From Ilyonectria destructans (taxonomy: Eukaryota > Ascomycota > Sordariomycetes > Hypocreales > Nectriaceae): a DNA stretch of 64,000 nucleotides. Of the stretch, positions 43,131-54,393 are shown one piece after another. A model generated the notes under the pieces. It made no database searches. It had not been told where the DNA came from and saw only the letters and a program-made list of their open reading frames with translations. A program made the position numbers and the translations under genes. Position 1 is the stretch's first letter, and each line of letters starts with the position of its first letter. The stretch lies in NCBI GenBank assembly GCA_020740775.1, contig JAHEWK010000001.1:7254001-7318000 (forward strand). The letters are read 5' to 3'.

Positions 43131-45129
43131 GGCTGTGGACCCCGCTCAGCGATTATTGAGTGGTGGAGGGCGGATACATGACGATAATGTGGAAAGAAAA
43201 AGGTGACGTTGAAGCTATCTGCCGGGTCGGTGGGGAAAGAAAAGTGTTACTAAATTAGCCCGCTCGGAAAGTAGACATCTTGATTGGCTCGGTAGTTAAT
43301 AGCACCCGTCCCCCTGAGCTTCCTTAAGCTAGTTAGATCGGAGTCTGTTGCGCTAGGTGCAAAAGGGAACACTCCACAATGCAGAGCTGGTAATGTACCT
43401 TATGTACTGTAACAGAGGCTGAGGCTTAAACTACCGCCGAGCAAGGGTGTATTCCAGCAGGGGATGGGGCAAACTATCATCGTGAGGAGAGCAGCCTGGC
43501 ATGGCTTTGTGGAAGATGCGCCATGGCGGAATGGGACATGATGGGATGGACGGTGCTGAGTCTCGTGAGTGAGGAGGATGGAGCTGAATGATGCAAGATT
43601 AAGATAGTTATTGGTCAAGCGTCGGTCCGACGAGAAGTGTAGTCCGAAAGAGTATTGTCGGATCGACACCGAATACCATATTTTCTGGGGAGACTTGAGA
43701 GCAATGCAATTCCCCATGGGCAGAAACAATCCCTACTGGAACGCGATAGTAGCTTAGACAGGCCAGACAAGGGCAAGATAGGTGCTTAGGCCCAAGCATG
43801 TTTCGAATCGATCCTGCCAAAATGACTCAATTCCTTTGCTGGTCTGATAGATCTGACATGTTTGCCTGGAGATTTGAACTAGAAGGGCTTAGAAAGCCAG
43901 TACGATATGTCATTATTTGCAGTTGGCCCGCTTTGTTCCAAGGCGATAGAAACACTGGTTAAGAACAAGAAGAAACTTAGAGTGGGAATCTAATATAATT
44001 AATAACAGATATCTACCCAATTAGACACTTCAGACAATCTGGGCTTATAAGACATTTCCGAAACATTGTGTTTCCCCTGCCGTATCCTAAACAGCCTATA
44101 TTCAACACCCGCCTTTTACTGTAGTAAGTAAAGGTTTAATTTTAGTGCAATGTAAGGTGTGTTAGCTCCAAGCCCAGTGAAACCTGCTGCGTGGGTAGAC
44201 TGTTATCACTCTACTGCGTCGCAACCAACAGAAATATTTAGATATTATATCTCTGACGAGCTGAATACTAAAAGGGTTAAAGCAGCATCCAGCGTGCAGC
44301 TACATGCATGTACAGCGGTTCTCTTAGGATAGCCAGTGTATAAAGAAGGACGCGGAAGCAAACTTGGGTGAATACATTTAAAACCCTTCCAAACGGCTTG
44401 ATGTTATTCTCCTGTCGACCGCCGGGGGGGCGCAGACTCTCGAGCAGTTTCTTCAACGACGAGGCTTTGAGACATCGACATGAGACGGAAGCGCCGGAAC
44501 TGCTACCTTCCTTTTCAGACAAGAGATCAATCTTAAGCCCCTCGGTGACTAGAGGCGCATTTGCGAGGGGCCCCGCTTTTTCCTTGGAGGTGTTTAGAGT
44601 TGAGACCGCCCAGAAAAGCAGTAACAATCCTGATGCGGGAAGTTAGTCCTGTATCCGGGCCAATCGTAGCTGCCTATACCCAATCAAACATACCCACCGA
44701 AATCTCTCGCTCTGCCAGTGTTGGGCCGTGGCTTGTCCTCATTCGTCGAAGTTTTGCGAGACCGATAAGTTACAAGGGATTAAGGGTTGGTTCCACTCGT
44801 GCCCGTTATTAGGCTGTAGGCGCCCCACCCTTACGTCAACAAGTATCTGATTCTTTAACGCAATATGCCCTGTACAGTTCAGCTTACCTTACACCTTTGG
44901 ACTCTTTATTTAGTTCGAGTCTGAACCGAAATCCCCTCGAGAGTATTTTTAGTGAAACAGGCGGCCTTTGACAACTGACAAGCTTGAGCTGGCAGTTGGC
45001 AAAAGCGTTTCAAACGTGCCCAAGGACGTTTCATCCTTCTGTCGGCAGACAAGACTCTCTCCTAACCGCATTGTCCCTCGCCATCTGTCAATTGCCGACC
45101 AGGGCCAAGTCAAAGCAATTCTCAACAAG
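43131..45129. other. Gene-free 2 kb; duplicated promoter at 43131-43330
   Basis: The first 200 bp duplicate the regulator promoter. Beyond that I see no coding motifs; open frames at 44277-44812 overlap each other and have none. The SDR that follows probably has a long 5' leader, because its frame is open back to 44956 but has no ATG there. Confidence 0.45.
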
Positions 45130-46197
45130 ATGCCCACCGACCCAAACATCCACGATGTCCGAGGCCTCATCCGCCAGTCACCGCCCGTGGACGTTAGCAA
45201 ACCCTACGACCGGTCTACCCTCAAGGGCAAGATGATCCTCATCACTGGCGGCGCCAACGGCCTCGGCGCCCACTTCGTCCGTCACTGGGCCTCTCATGGC
45301 GCCCACATTGTCATCGGTGACCTTGCTGATGCTGCCGGCGAGGAGCTCGTTGCTTTTCTCAAGACCACCTACCCAAAGTCCAACTTTGTCTTCCAGCACT
45401 GCGATGTCACCGACTGGGACTCCCAGTGCAGCCTGTTTGAAACAGCTGTCCGCGTCAGTCCTCATGGCGGCATCGACATCGTGGTGCCCAACGCCGGCAT
45501 CATCCTCCCCGGCCAGGCCTTGAGGTTTGAGGCTCCCAAGCTGGTCAACGGCCGTGTCCCGAAGCCGAACACTAAGACCTTCGACGTCAATATCACGGGC
45601 GCTACATACACCACTCATCTCGCTCTTTACTACCTCCCTGAGAATGACTCCGGTGACCGCTGCCTCCTGCTCATCGGCTCGCTCTCATCTGTCGTTCCCT
45701 TCCCAGGCCAGTGCCAGTACACCATGAGCAAGCACGCCATCCTCGGTTTGTTCCGCACCCTGCGCTCCACGGCTTTCACCCGCGGCGTTCGTGTCAACAT
45801 GATTGCTCCTTACTACATCTCCAAGAGCAACATGCTCCGACCCAAGGTCGAGGCCCTCTTCCTCTCCGGTGCCGCAGGCGGAGCGCAGTTCGAGGACTGC
45901 GTCGACGCTGCAACCCGTCTCATCGCCGACCAGGAGGTTGCCGGACGCGCCCTCGCCGTGGGCCCTAAGCTAAAGACCGGCAGCGTCAAGGTCGTCGAGG
46001 ACGAAGACGCCTTTATGATTGTCAAGGACAACGAAAACGACGGCCAGGGCAGGGCTATCTGGGAGATCTACGGCTCCGACTACGACGAGGTCGATGCTTT
46101 TATCAAGCGATATATTATGCTGCTAAACTACGCCGAGAAGGTCAAGGGGTGGGTTGGCTACTTCAAGGATCTGTGGAGCATCTGGCGACGTAAATAG
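45130..46197 (+). CDS. Short-chain dehydrogenase/reductase, hydroxyaverantin-dehydrogenase-like
   Basis: A single exon encodes 355 residues from ATG 45130 (MPTDPNIHDVRGL). Upstream codons are open but contain no ATG. The cofactor motif TGGANGLG is at residues 39-46, PNAG at about 120-123, Ser near 187 (LLIGSLSSV) and YTMSK gives Tyr197 and Lys201. The C-terminal extension of about 80 residues (ending GYFKDLWSIWRRK) is longer than in minimal SDRs and matches the fungal group that includes 5'-hydroxyaverantin dehydrogenase. It oxidises or reduces a secondary alcohol or ketone with NAD(P). Third codon positions are strongly C-biased compared with its surroundings, suggesting a well-expressed, selected gene. 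Confidence 0.9.
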   Translation: MPTDPNIHDVRGLIRQSPPVDVSKPYDRSTLKGKMILITGGANGLGAHFVRHWASHGAHIVIGDLADAAGEELVAFLKTTYPKSNFVFQHCDVTDWDSQCSLFETAVRVSPHGGIDIVVPNAGIILPGQALRFEAPKLVNGRVPKPNTKTFDVNITGATYTTHLALYYLPENDSGDRCLLLIGSLSSVVPFPGQCQYTMSKHAILGLFRTLRSTAFTRGVRVNMIAPYYISKSNMLRPKVEALFLSGAAGGAQFEDCVDAATRLIADQEVAGRALAVGPKLKTGSVKVVEDEDAFMIVKDNENDGQGRAIWEIYGSDYDEVDAFIKRYIMLLNYAEKVKGWVGYFKDLWSIWRRK

Positions 46198-47818
46198 AGA
46201 ATAATGCAGCTTTTGGTTTGGCTTTAGGATGCCTCATTAGATTGGTTGCATAGTGGTTGGAAACGCCTCCATTCAACATGATGTTGCTTGTTGTATAGCA
46301 GCATTTTGGAAGACACAAGACATGGTCTGGGGTGACACCACTACGAAGTGAGCATTGAGGAAAAGCTGAGGCGTTCAAGGATGGATCAATGATAGATCGG
46401 TAGACCCTGATCATTCTGCCTGACCTTCTCTCCTACTCTAATTGGTTCACGTTTACCAAAGGTTTGACACGGCGCGCATTTTCATGAGGATCTACATCAG
46501 CCACAGCAGCATCAAGATGGTGGCAAACCCCGTTAGCCATTAACATTTATCTAATTCGTTCGACAACCGGAAGGGGGTATGGGGCATGGAGACGCTTGAT
46601 AAGCCGGAGAGATGGATACGCTTTTCGAGATAGAATGGTGGATACTGGTGAGGAGCCGAGTAGATGACATGGGTGATGATTCAGGCGATTCCTAAGATCC
46701 AGACGACGACAATCTGCTCAGAGGCTATAATGCCTAGATAAACAAAGCTAATCGGAAAGTAGTTCAAGAACCCCGGCTTGATCCTTCTAATGGAGCCAGC
46801 TTCAGTAGCCCAATTCAATGATCTCTTCTGCCCACACCCTTCGTTGCACACCTCTCCTTCTGAGAAATTGTTCCAGACCGCCTAAACCTGCAGGCTAGCG
46901 ATCACTTGACCCCAGACTGGGATGGCTCAAGTTCACTAGTGACCCCTAGCTCGGGTTATCTAACAGCGAATGGCGCCCCACCACTGTCCAAGGGATACAT
47001 AGAGACCTAGTTCGGGGCTCGTCCCCGATACGACTTCTATTCTAGGAGTTCTCCACATAATTTAGTACCCTAGATCACAACAGTGATTTATTCATAGCAA
47101 GCTGCACAATTACAAATCCACCAGCTGAGTGAGATGGAAGCCAACTAAGCCAGACTTTGTTCAACCAAGCGTTTTCATTAAATCTGGCATGGTATGAGTC
47201 TCGTGTTGCTCCAAGACTGGGGCCCGCCAAAGCTTCTCGTCCTTGGACTTCCTGTTAGCGCGAAAGGAATCTGTTAAAATCGGGCTTTGCAAATGGGTGA
47301 ATGTGATTTGTGCTTTAACGTAATGTCGCTTGACGCTTAGCCGGACCGTTGATTTGTCAAAGATCAGGATTAGGTTTAGCCAGTGTTAAGTTGGGTTTGT
47401 TGGAATGCGTGCAGGATGAGCAGTGCCGGCAGGAATTGGATCCTACCGGCAATTACTAATACCAGTTCTAGAACTAAACGTTGAGGTTCATGTTTAGGTT
47501 CAATTCCTACTCGGTTTTAGCCACCATGCCTCAGCAGCCATGCCCTGTGAGCGGGGTTTGGCTGACAGCCAAAGCACCCCTACTTCACCAACCGTCATTT
47601 GACGTTGGCCAGCTGTCCCCAAATTTCCCGCTCTTCCTCCTCAACCTCTACTAGTATCTACTTCAGCCCGCCAGCTTTCGTAGATCGCGGTTCCATGCTC
47701 ATGTACGTGTGATTCCAGGCTCTTGTGAGGTATCCACCTCATCCTTTGTGTCCTTACCTACAGACTCTTTGCAGCAATACGGCCAGCCACAAACATGACC
47801 AGCATAGCTGGAAATGAG
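46198..47818. other. Gene-free stretch of about 1.6 kb
   Basis: No family-like frame or repeat ends recognised. It separates the SDR from the convergently oriented membrane protein gene. Confidence 0.45.
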
Positions 47819-49101
47819 TCAATGTGACAAGACATCCATCTCGTACCCACCCAAGCTGTCTTGTTCTTTGTGACACGGGTAGTTGATTGACACCTCGTGT
47901 GTTATAAGCACTCCACCCGCTGCCTCGTTAAGAATACTCTTATCACTCCGGTCGTCGCCTTGACTATGCGTCCTCGCCTTAATAGTTACCACGCGATGTA
48001 GGGGTTTCCTTCTAGAGTCCATTCCCTCGTCGGGTCGATCATATTGTTTGACAGACGACCGGACTTGTCGAATAAGGACGCGAAGGACTGGAATTGAGGC
48101 AGCGACCATCGTGGTGGCGGTCTCGACCGGACCCCAGTATACGAGTGAGATGGAGCCATCTTTTTAGTTAGCTACATGGTAACATGACCATGTAAAGATC
48201 GAAAGCTTACAAAGGCTTCCAGAATATAACGATCGAAGTTCATACGTCTTCACGATAGAAGCGACGCCAGCACTATCGTCTTAGCTTGGTTAGGGTCAGT
48301 CGCAGGAGGAGGACTTACAAGACACCCATACTCATAGCAATTCCAACGCCTACCTTTTCCTTCGTTCTCATTTGTAAACCCCACACAAGTTTCCATGGGA
48401 GGAGCGCTAGGGCAAAATCTGCGACGGCGGAGTACGCTGAAATGTAAGCAGCGTTGAAGATAGAGTCGGATGTCTTACCTCCGGAAAATATGTGATACTT
48501 GATTACACCATCACGGTCCCAACAAACCCCCTTTACTGTTGGATCCCACGAAGCTTTGATAGGCCTACATTGTATGTAGAAAATGAGGATACTAAACCCG
48601 AGAAAGATATTTGTTGTAATAATCAAAAACCACACCGTCCGCTTCATCCATCCGTCCGTGATTCGCAAGAGCGTAACGCCAAATGAAGTTTTACTCCAGA
48701 TAATTGAGGTAAGCATGAACGGGTGTCCTGCTGCCACAAGTTTCAAAAGTGGTATGTAATTTTTGGGAGGAAAGTACCAGTCGCGGACTCCGTACTGGAG
48801 GTGGACCACAGAATGCGAGACGAGGCTGATGTGGACGAGAAGGCAGATCTGCTTGTCGTTAGCTTCGTTTGACCTTTGCTGGCTGACCTACCCATGACCC
48901 CAACAAAATATGGTCGTCCCACCATAAGCCACGATGTGTCTTAAACTTGCAATACACGCGAAGGGCAAGGAACAGGGCAGAAACAGAGGCTAAAACCCAA
49001 AGCACGGCAAGTATTGTTGGCCCCGCGTCGTCATGAGGCAGGTTTGTCGGTCCCGGTGTGGTTGAGGCGGTAGACGTTTCTCGGGTGTGCTGCCCTCGCA
49101 T
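47819..49101 (-). CDS. Seven-helix rhodopsin-domain (Pth11-like) membrane protein
   Basis: Five exons (49101-48892, 48848-48479, 48436-48319, 48272-48211 and 48159-47819) encode 366 residues. Introns are 42-51 nt with GTAGGT, GTAAGA, GTAAGT and GTAAGC donors. After a short extracellular N-terminus, helices include TILAVLWVLASVSALFLALR, WFLIITTNIFLGFSILIFY and VADFALALLPWKLVWGL. RVYCKFK and WWDDHILL in the first loop, a Cys in GVCWDRDG and the DFxLALLPW helix are the signature of the fungal rhodopsin/integral-membrane domain shared with Pth11-type receptors. The C-terminal tail (about 90 residues) is charged and cytosolic. The CFEM domain of classical Pth11 is absent. The 42-nt second intron has no stop and is a multiple of three, so retention is possible. 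It probably senses an external signal; the ligand is unknown. Confidence 0.85.
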
Positions 49102-51763
49102 GATGCACGTACGACGAGAGACTGGCTTTGCAATGAGAGCCTGGGCAAGGGCTCGAGGGGCGTACCCAATAAATAAATAGCAGGTGATGGCATCTTCTTG
49201 ACACCCTTATCGACCCTTATTCCTCACGCTGAGGATGACTGCTTCAGGGCAAGCTTTGAAGACTAGTTGAAGCGACTCAGACTCAGTCTCGGTCATTGGC
49301 TTGTCGCGGAGTTGGCGGGGGGGTCTCGGTCCAATCATGGGGAATTGAGTACGGCTCTAACGACTCGAGTGAGGGGAGACTGGCTGGTGGCTTGGCCAGA
49401 AGGGTCCTGAAATCAACACCAGATTAACACAGGGACAAGGCTGACGCCAAAAATGAATCAACAAGAAGCAGTGACACATGGTGAAGCCGCGTCCGGCCAA
49501 TAACCGGTGTGCTTTCTGTGTCAAAATGCAATTAAGTCATATCATTCCTCGTCTGTTTCTCTTCCTCATATCCTCAAGGGATCAGTTAGAGTAGTAAAAA
49601 CACAATAGGGTTTACACAACTGTAGCATCATGAATGTCCCCTAACTCGTTCGCCTGGTGCGGTCGGGATCATTCGGGCCACAACAGAATCGTGTTGGCGG
49701 CAACCCCGAAAGCCATTCCTGATTCGTTGGATAATCGGAGGGGGCTGGGGAGACTGGAATGGAAATGCACGAATCACAGAGTTTCCCACGTACAACTTTC
49801 ATCAGCCTTCACAAGAGTTCATCGTTTTTCGGGAACCTTTATGCATGCGTACTCTGCGGAGACAAAAGCAAACATTCGGTCACACCGATCACGGCTTGTG
49901 TCACTTGTGAGATTTTGTATGTGAAGATCGTGCTTATGCGACAGTTATGAGCAGACTCAAGGTTACACCGGCGAAGCCCAATCGGAGGCGGTAGGCGCCA
50001 CAACATCCGGGGGGCCATGCTACGAATGATTTCGGCCGGGTGAAGCCGCGAAACGGTACGACTCGCGGATCGCCAATGGTTCCGAGAACGCGGCCCCTTC
50101 CACACCGATCTGCATGCCTAATTGGCCCCCTTGGGGCTACCCCGTGAGGAATTAATCTGAAGGCGGAAGCAGTACGACGCCATTGACACCACATTATGTA
50201 TGAGTGACGTCTTGCCCAAATCTGAACCTGACGCATATGCGAGGATGCCTTAACCTCTTGGAACATTGTGCTTTACACGATCTGACGTCTCTTAGTCCGC
50301 CGGGGGTCAGGTTTTGCCAGCCGGCTTCGCTAGTGGCAGCATCGCGCCTCCCAGGAACAGCCAGAGATGGCCAGAACTCAGATCCATTCACGCGTAACAT
50401 CCAGAAGTGTAGTGTCCCCGCAACCGAAGGCTGTTCAGCGTTATGCCACGACAAGTTCTACTTGAAGACAAGGACCTCGGCCAGACTCCATTGGGAAATA
50501 TACGGCTATCGGCCAGTAACTTGAGGGGGAACGAACGAATGCAACGCTAATTTGTAGTTGGCCACACTAAAGATGGCCAAATCTTATTGACCTACATCAT
50601 TCTCGCTGTGCCGCCTGAGTCATAGGCGTAGAGATGCCCTATCATGTTCCTTCGGCATATTCCGTCATCTCCCCGAGCCCCCCGCAGATCATAGGGTTCA
50701 CATACAAATTAGCTTCGCAGGAGATGAGTTGACGCTGCTAATAAGGGGACTTGTGGCGAATGTTACATCGTTGAGGCAGGTATTCTCGCAATGGTGGAGG
50801 ATGGGCAAATCGGTTCAGAATAGCATGCTTTCAAGACCCTGGATCGACATTCTGGGGTAACTTCATGCGTCACATCGCGAGACATGAGTTATATTGCCTA
50901 CTGATTAAATCCAGGGCTCTTTGTCGGTGCTAGTCTATGCCCCAAGGTGCTGAAACTTCAGCTTTCATATGCGTAAGCTTCACACACAGACGCTAAAAAC
51001 CTAATCCGGTGATTAGTGGCGCAGTACGTTGTCTCACCAATATGGCACTGTCGCGCTCGTTGTTACAACTAGTCTAGTCGTAGGTGTGAACCTGTTATGG
51101 CCAACCCGGCCAGCAAAATTGGAACCTGCACTGCAGTACAGATTAGGCGTATGCGCTTAATGTAACACGATAGCCTCGGTGCATCACCGAGTGAAAGCCT
51201 GTTATGGTTCTATCCTGTTTGGCAATGGCGGTGACTTCACCTAGCTAATACAGTAGTGGGAGCTACGACTACTCGTGAATAGTCGGTGGGCCTGGACTAA
51301 ACCCGGTCGCTCATTCAGGGCCTGGATTTCGTACAATTCGCCCTCACTTTGAAACAAATCAGTTGACTCCCAGTTGTAGCGATAAAATGCCCCAAGCCGG
51401 CATTTGAAATAGGTAAAGTAGCAAGCTTCGCGCCGGCCCGCACTTGGGTGGCGTCTCGGAAAGGCAGATGGGATTTTCAGAGAGTGTGCCTCGATTGGTG
51501 CAGTATGACGTTGTGTATCGGACAAAAGCTCTACCTTTCTCTCGGCCTTGCCTTGCGGTGCTATTGCGAGCATGTATCCTTCTGTGGCGAGGTTCGTATT
51601 CGTCAGCTGTGACGGGGTTCTCCTGACTTTTATTGATCCTGTGAGTCATAGCATGAGGGTCGGAGCAGCCTTGGTCATACGATGTGATAATTTGATTGAC
51701 TCGACCGACATCGTCTTAACCGTGGCCCTACAAACCGGACTGATGCTCAAGACCTGGCATCTT
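49102..51763. other. Gene-free stretch of about 2.7 kb
   Basis: Frames are short, overlap on both strands and lack motifs. I see no repeats or RNA genes. The promoter of the membrane-protein gene should lie just above 49101. Confidence 0.45.
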
Positions 51764-52518
51764 TTACTCTGAAGCAAATGTCCTCACCCACCCAACCACA
51801 GCTGTTTTAGCCCGCGCCACAGCCCGCCTCTCTCCAATCTTGTTCTCGTTCCCACGACTAAGTGCCCCATGCTCCACACCCGGGAAATTTGAAAATCCCA
51901 TGATAAACCTAGCTTGGGCAGAGTTGCCAAAGTGTGGGCTTGTAAAGCTGGAGTATACGCAGGCTCAAATTCAGGAATGAGTAATTGTACAGGAACAATT
52001 ACGTTGTCGATATCATCTGTAGTCAGGTATGACGGGTGACCAACAGATATACAATCTACCAGGGGGCGGCCATCGCTCATTTCGTGTTTCTTCGCACCAA
52101 GGAAGAAGCAGCCCCAACCGCCATAACAAAATCCGACGGCGGCGAGATGCTTGTGTTTCTGTCGCAAGGCCTTTGCACAGGCTAAAACTTCTGGTTCGCG
52201 CTTGTGCCGAGAATTGTCAATGTTGAACTGAACAAGGTCCACCTGGTCGAATCGACCTTCGAACATGGGTTCGAATGGAAGCGATCCGCCTCCGAAGAAG
52301 TCGGGGACATAGACAGTCGCGTTGATCTCACGAGCATAGTGATCTGCTAGCAAGCGAATATTCGCAAACTTCCAACCAAATGCATCGTGAATGAGCAATA
52401 TCGCAAGCTCTGGGTTTTGGCCGGTAATGTATGAGTCGTGATTGGCGAGCTTGCCCACAGTTCCAGATGGACTGCCGTCCCATTCGAAGGCATTGAGGCA
52501 ACAATTCGACTGTGCCAT
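51764..52518 (-). pseudogene. Dienelactone-hydrolase family protein with a C-terminal frameshift
   Basis: ATG 52518 opens MAQSNCCLNAFEWDGSPSGT. AILLIHDAFGW and the Cys nucleophile elbow GFCYGGWG (Cys131) follow. These define the dienelactone hydrolase family (carboxymethylenebutenolidase-like alpha/beta hydrolases). The first frame ends at 51784 with an unrelated tail. In the next frame, just after DFQ, the sequence reads FPGVEHGALSRGNENKIGER then RAVARAKTAVVGW to a TAA at 51764. That is the expected end of the family and holds the catalytic His (VEHG). A one-base insertion near 51884-51896, in the run CGGGAAATTTG, explains this. Either the gene is newly dead or there is a sequence error. The family opens lactone rings in aromatic catabolism or hydrolyses esters in secondary metabolism. 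Confidence 0.78.
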
Positions 52519-53017
52519 GATGTTAAAAAAGTGACGGTGACGTGCGTCTGAAAAAGATTTGTTGGATCTCTGTCGAAAATGGGAAAAATTCGGAGATATC
52601 CATGGATTTAGGAGATAACGGCAGTCTTTGTTTTTGTGGTGTGACGGCGATATTAAATATGCTGCTTGCCGGGATTTGCTGTTATCGCCACAACTCAAAT
52701 TTGTACTAACCTGGACAAGCTAACCTGGTCCTTTTCTTATCCCCACCCCACCCCCTTTTTTTTCCCATGATGCAGAAGAGACTGGCCGACTCACTTTGTG
52801 CCACGATAACCGGTGTGATACGCGACGGAGCATAAGAATCTCTGCGGAAGACGTGATACGGACCTCGCAATATATCTGTGCGTCTGATATCTATAGAAGA
52901 GCTAGGTGAAAGGGAAAGGCCTGTCATACAAGGACTACATAGGTCGCGACGGAAGCACAATGAAAAAATTACAACGGGTAGTGCCGGTCAAGGCCAAACT
53001 AAAGCCCTGGTTCTTGC
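52519..53017. other. Intergenic, no gene seen
   Basis: It holds the promoter of the dienelactone-hydrolase gene and the 3' end of the SDR. Short frames on the plus strand have no motifs. Confidence 0.4.
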
Positions 53018-54004
53018 TCAAAGGCCAACCCATTCGATGGACTCCTCCCACAACCGGATCGCCGCCTCCTCGTTGTAGGCATGGTGTTCATAACCCGGAG
53101 CACGTGCGCCCTGCGAAACATTCCAAAGTTCCGCGATCTGACAGTCCTCAAGGTATTTCCCTCCCTTGCCCTCCAATGATGCAGATGTAGCAGCCCATAC
53201 GCTCGTAGCGGCCCCTTGTCCCGAATTCTTGAACATCAATCCCAGCGCCTCATCTTTGTTGATTCCCTCCTTGCGTTCATCCGACGCGTGGCGTAAAAGA
53301 TCCGTAAGGACAAAACCTGGGTGCAGACTCCAAGCATGAATGCCTTGAATCCCGTAGCGTCGTTCGATTTCGTTGGCCATCCATATGTTTGCAGTCTTGC
53401 TCTGGGCATAAGCTGCCATGGCGTCGTAGCAACCTTCAAAGTTGATGTTCTCAAACTTCACCGTTCCGTAGCGGTGGGCCATGGATGAGACAATCACCAC
53501 TCGGGAAGATTTTCCAGATGTCGCGCCAGTAAACAAGGCTGGCTGAAGAAGGTGGAAGAGCAGAAAGTGTGCTAGATGGTTGGTACCGAATTGGGTCTCA
53601 AATCCATCTTTAGTTTGACCTTCAGGTGGTGTCATAACCCCAGCACTGCAAATGAGGATGTTCAGAGTCTTAGACTTTGACAGAAACTCTGCAGCGCACG
53701 ACCTGACGCTATCAAATGACTCAAGGTCTAGCTCCAAGAGGTTGACCCGTTCATCATTGACTAAATCACCTAAAGCCGCCTTGATTTTGTTGAGATTTCT
53801 CGCGGTCAGGTACAACGTGACGCCAGCTGCGTGCAAGGCGCGGGCAGTGTCGACCCCGATTCCAGAGGAGCACCCGGTGACCAAGGCCACCTGACCTTCT
53901 AACTTCCCTTCAAGGCCTTCATCCTTGATGACTTGAAGAGCTGTGGGACGAGAGTCGCCCGGCCCCTTGGGAGACTTGTGGACGGTAACGTAGTGATCGG
54001 TCAT
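53018..54004 (-). CDS. Short-chain dehydrogenase, WWOX / retinol-dehydrogenase-like
   Basis: One exon of 328 residues from ATG 54004. The cofactor motif TGCSSGIG is at residues 43-50, CSAGV at about 119-123, TNHLAHF (the structural Asn-Asn/His segment) at about 141-147, VSSMAH supplies the active-site Ser (about 173) and YAQSK supplies Tyr199 and Lys203. This is the extended group of classical SDRs with WW-domain oxidoreductases and retinol dehydrogenases, which in fungi often modify lipophilic secondary metabolites. It shares a 389-bp divergent promoter region with the secreted beta-propeller gene, suggesting co-regulation. The substrate is unknown. Confidence 0.9.
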   Translation of the reverse strand: MTDHYVTVHKSPKGPGDSRPTALQVIKDEGLEGKLEGQVALVTGCSSGIGVDTARALHAAGVTLYLTARNLNKIKAALGDLVNDERVNLLELDLESFDSVRSCAAEFLSKSKTLNILICSAGVMTPPEGQTKDGFETQFGTNHLAHFLLFHLLQPALFTGATSGKSSRVVIVSSMAHRYGTVKFENINFEGCYDAMAAYAQSKTANIWMANEIERRYGIQGIHAWSLHPGFVLTDLLRHASDERKEGINKDEALGLMFKNSGQGAATSVWAATSASLEGKGGKYLEDCQIAELWNVSQGARAPGYEHHAYNEEAAIRLWEESIEWVGL

Positions 54005-54393
54005 AATGTAATTAAGACGTTCCCAGACGAGTGGAAGAAATATCAGTCTGAGTTTGCGGGCTGTTGAAAGGTAGTGTTTAAACCATCATGGACAAAGTAA
54101 GTACAGTTGATGATCAACAAGACAATGAGTTTTATGAAAAATGCACTGAATACGATTTTTCTGTGTGGGGGACTCTACGCTCTTATGTTTGAAGAGTTAG
54201 TGGTCTTTAAGTCCGGGGTTAATGGAGTTACGGCAGTTTGCCAACTTAGCCTGCCCCGAGCAAAGTTTAGTGAATAACTACACATGCGAGTAACATCGTT
54301 GCTTCCCTTTCCTTCGGATTATAAAAAGCTTCGTTAACCGCAGCCACTCAACTGGCTTTTTTTCACACGTCACTGTCTTTCCACCTAACTACT
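54005..54393. promoter_or_regulatory. Divergent promoter between SDR and beta-propeller gene
   Basis: The two ATGs face away from each other across 389 bp. TTATAAAAAG at 54319-54328, about 70 bp before ATG 54394, is a plausible TATA box for the rightward gene. No regulator site is assigned. Confidence 0.5.

Noticed and set aside
44956..45129. N-terminal extension of the SDR at 45130
   Set aside because: The frame is open but contains no ATG, the first residues show no SDR similarity and the ATG at 45130 is in good context.
45178..45618. Minus-strand 146-codon frame and other antisense frames over the SDR
   Set aside because: These are mirror images of codon-biased SDR coding sequence without motifs.
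49600..51780. Several 80-110-codon frames on both strands
   Set aside because: They overlap each other, lack motifs and introns, and have no evidence of coding beyond length.
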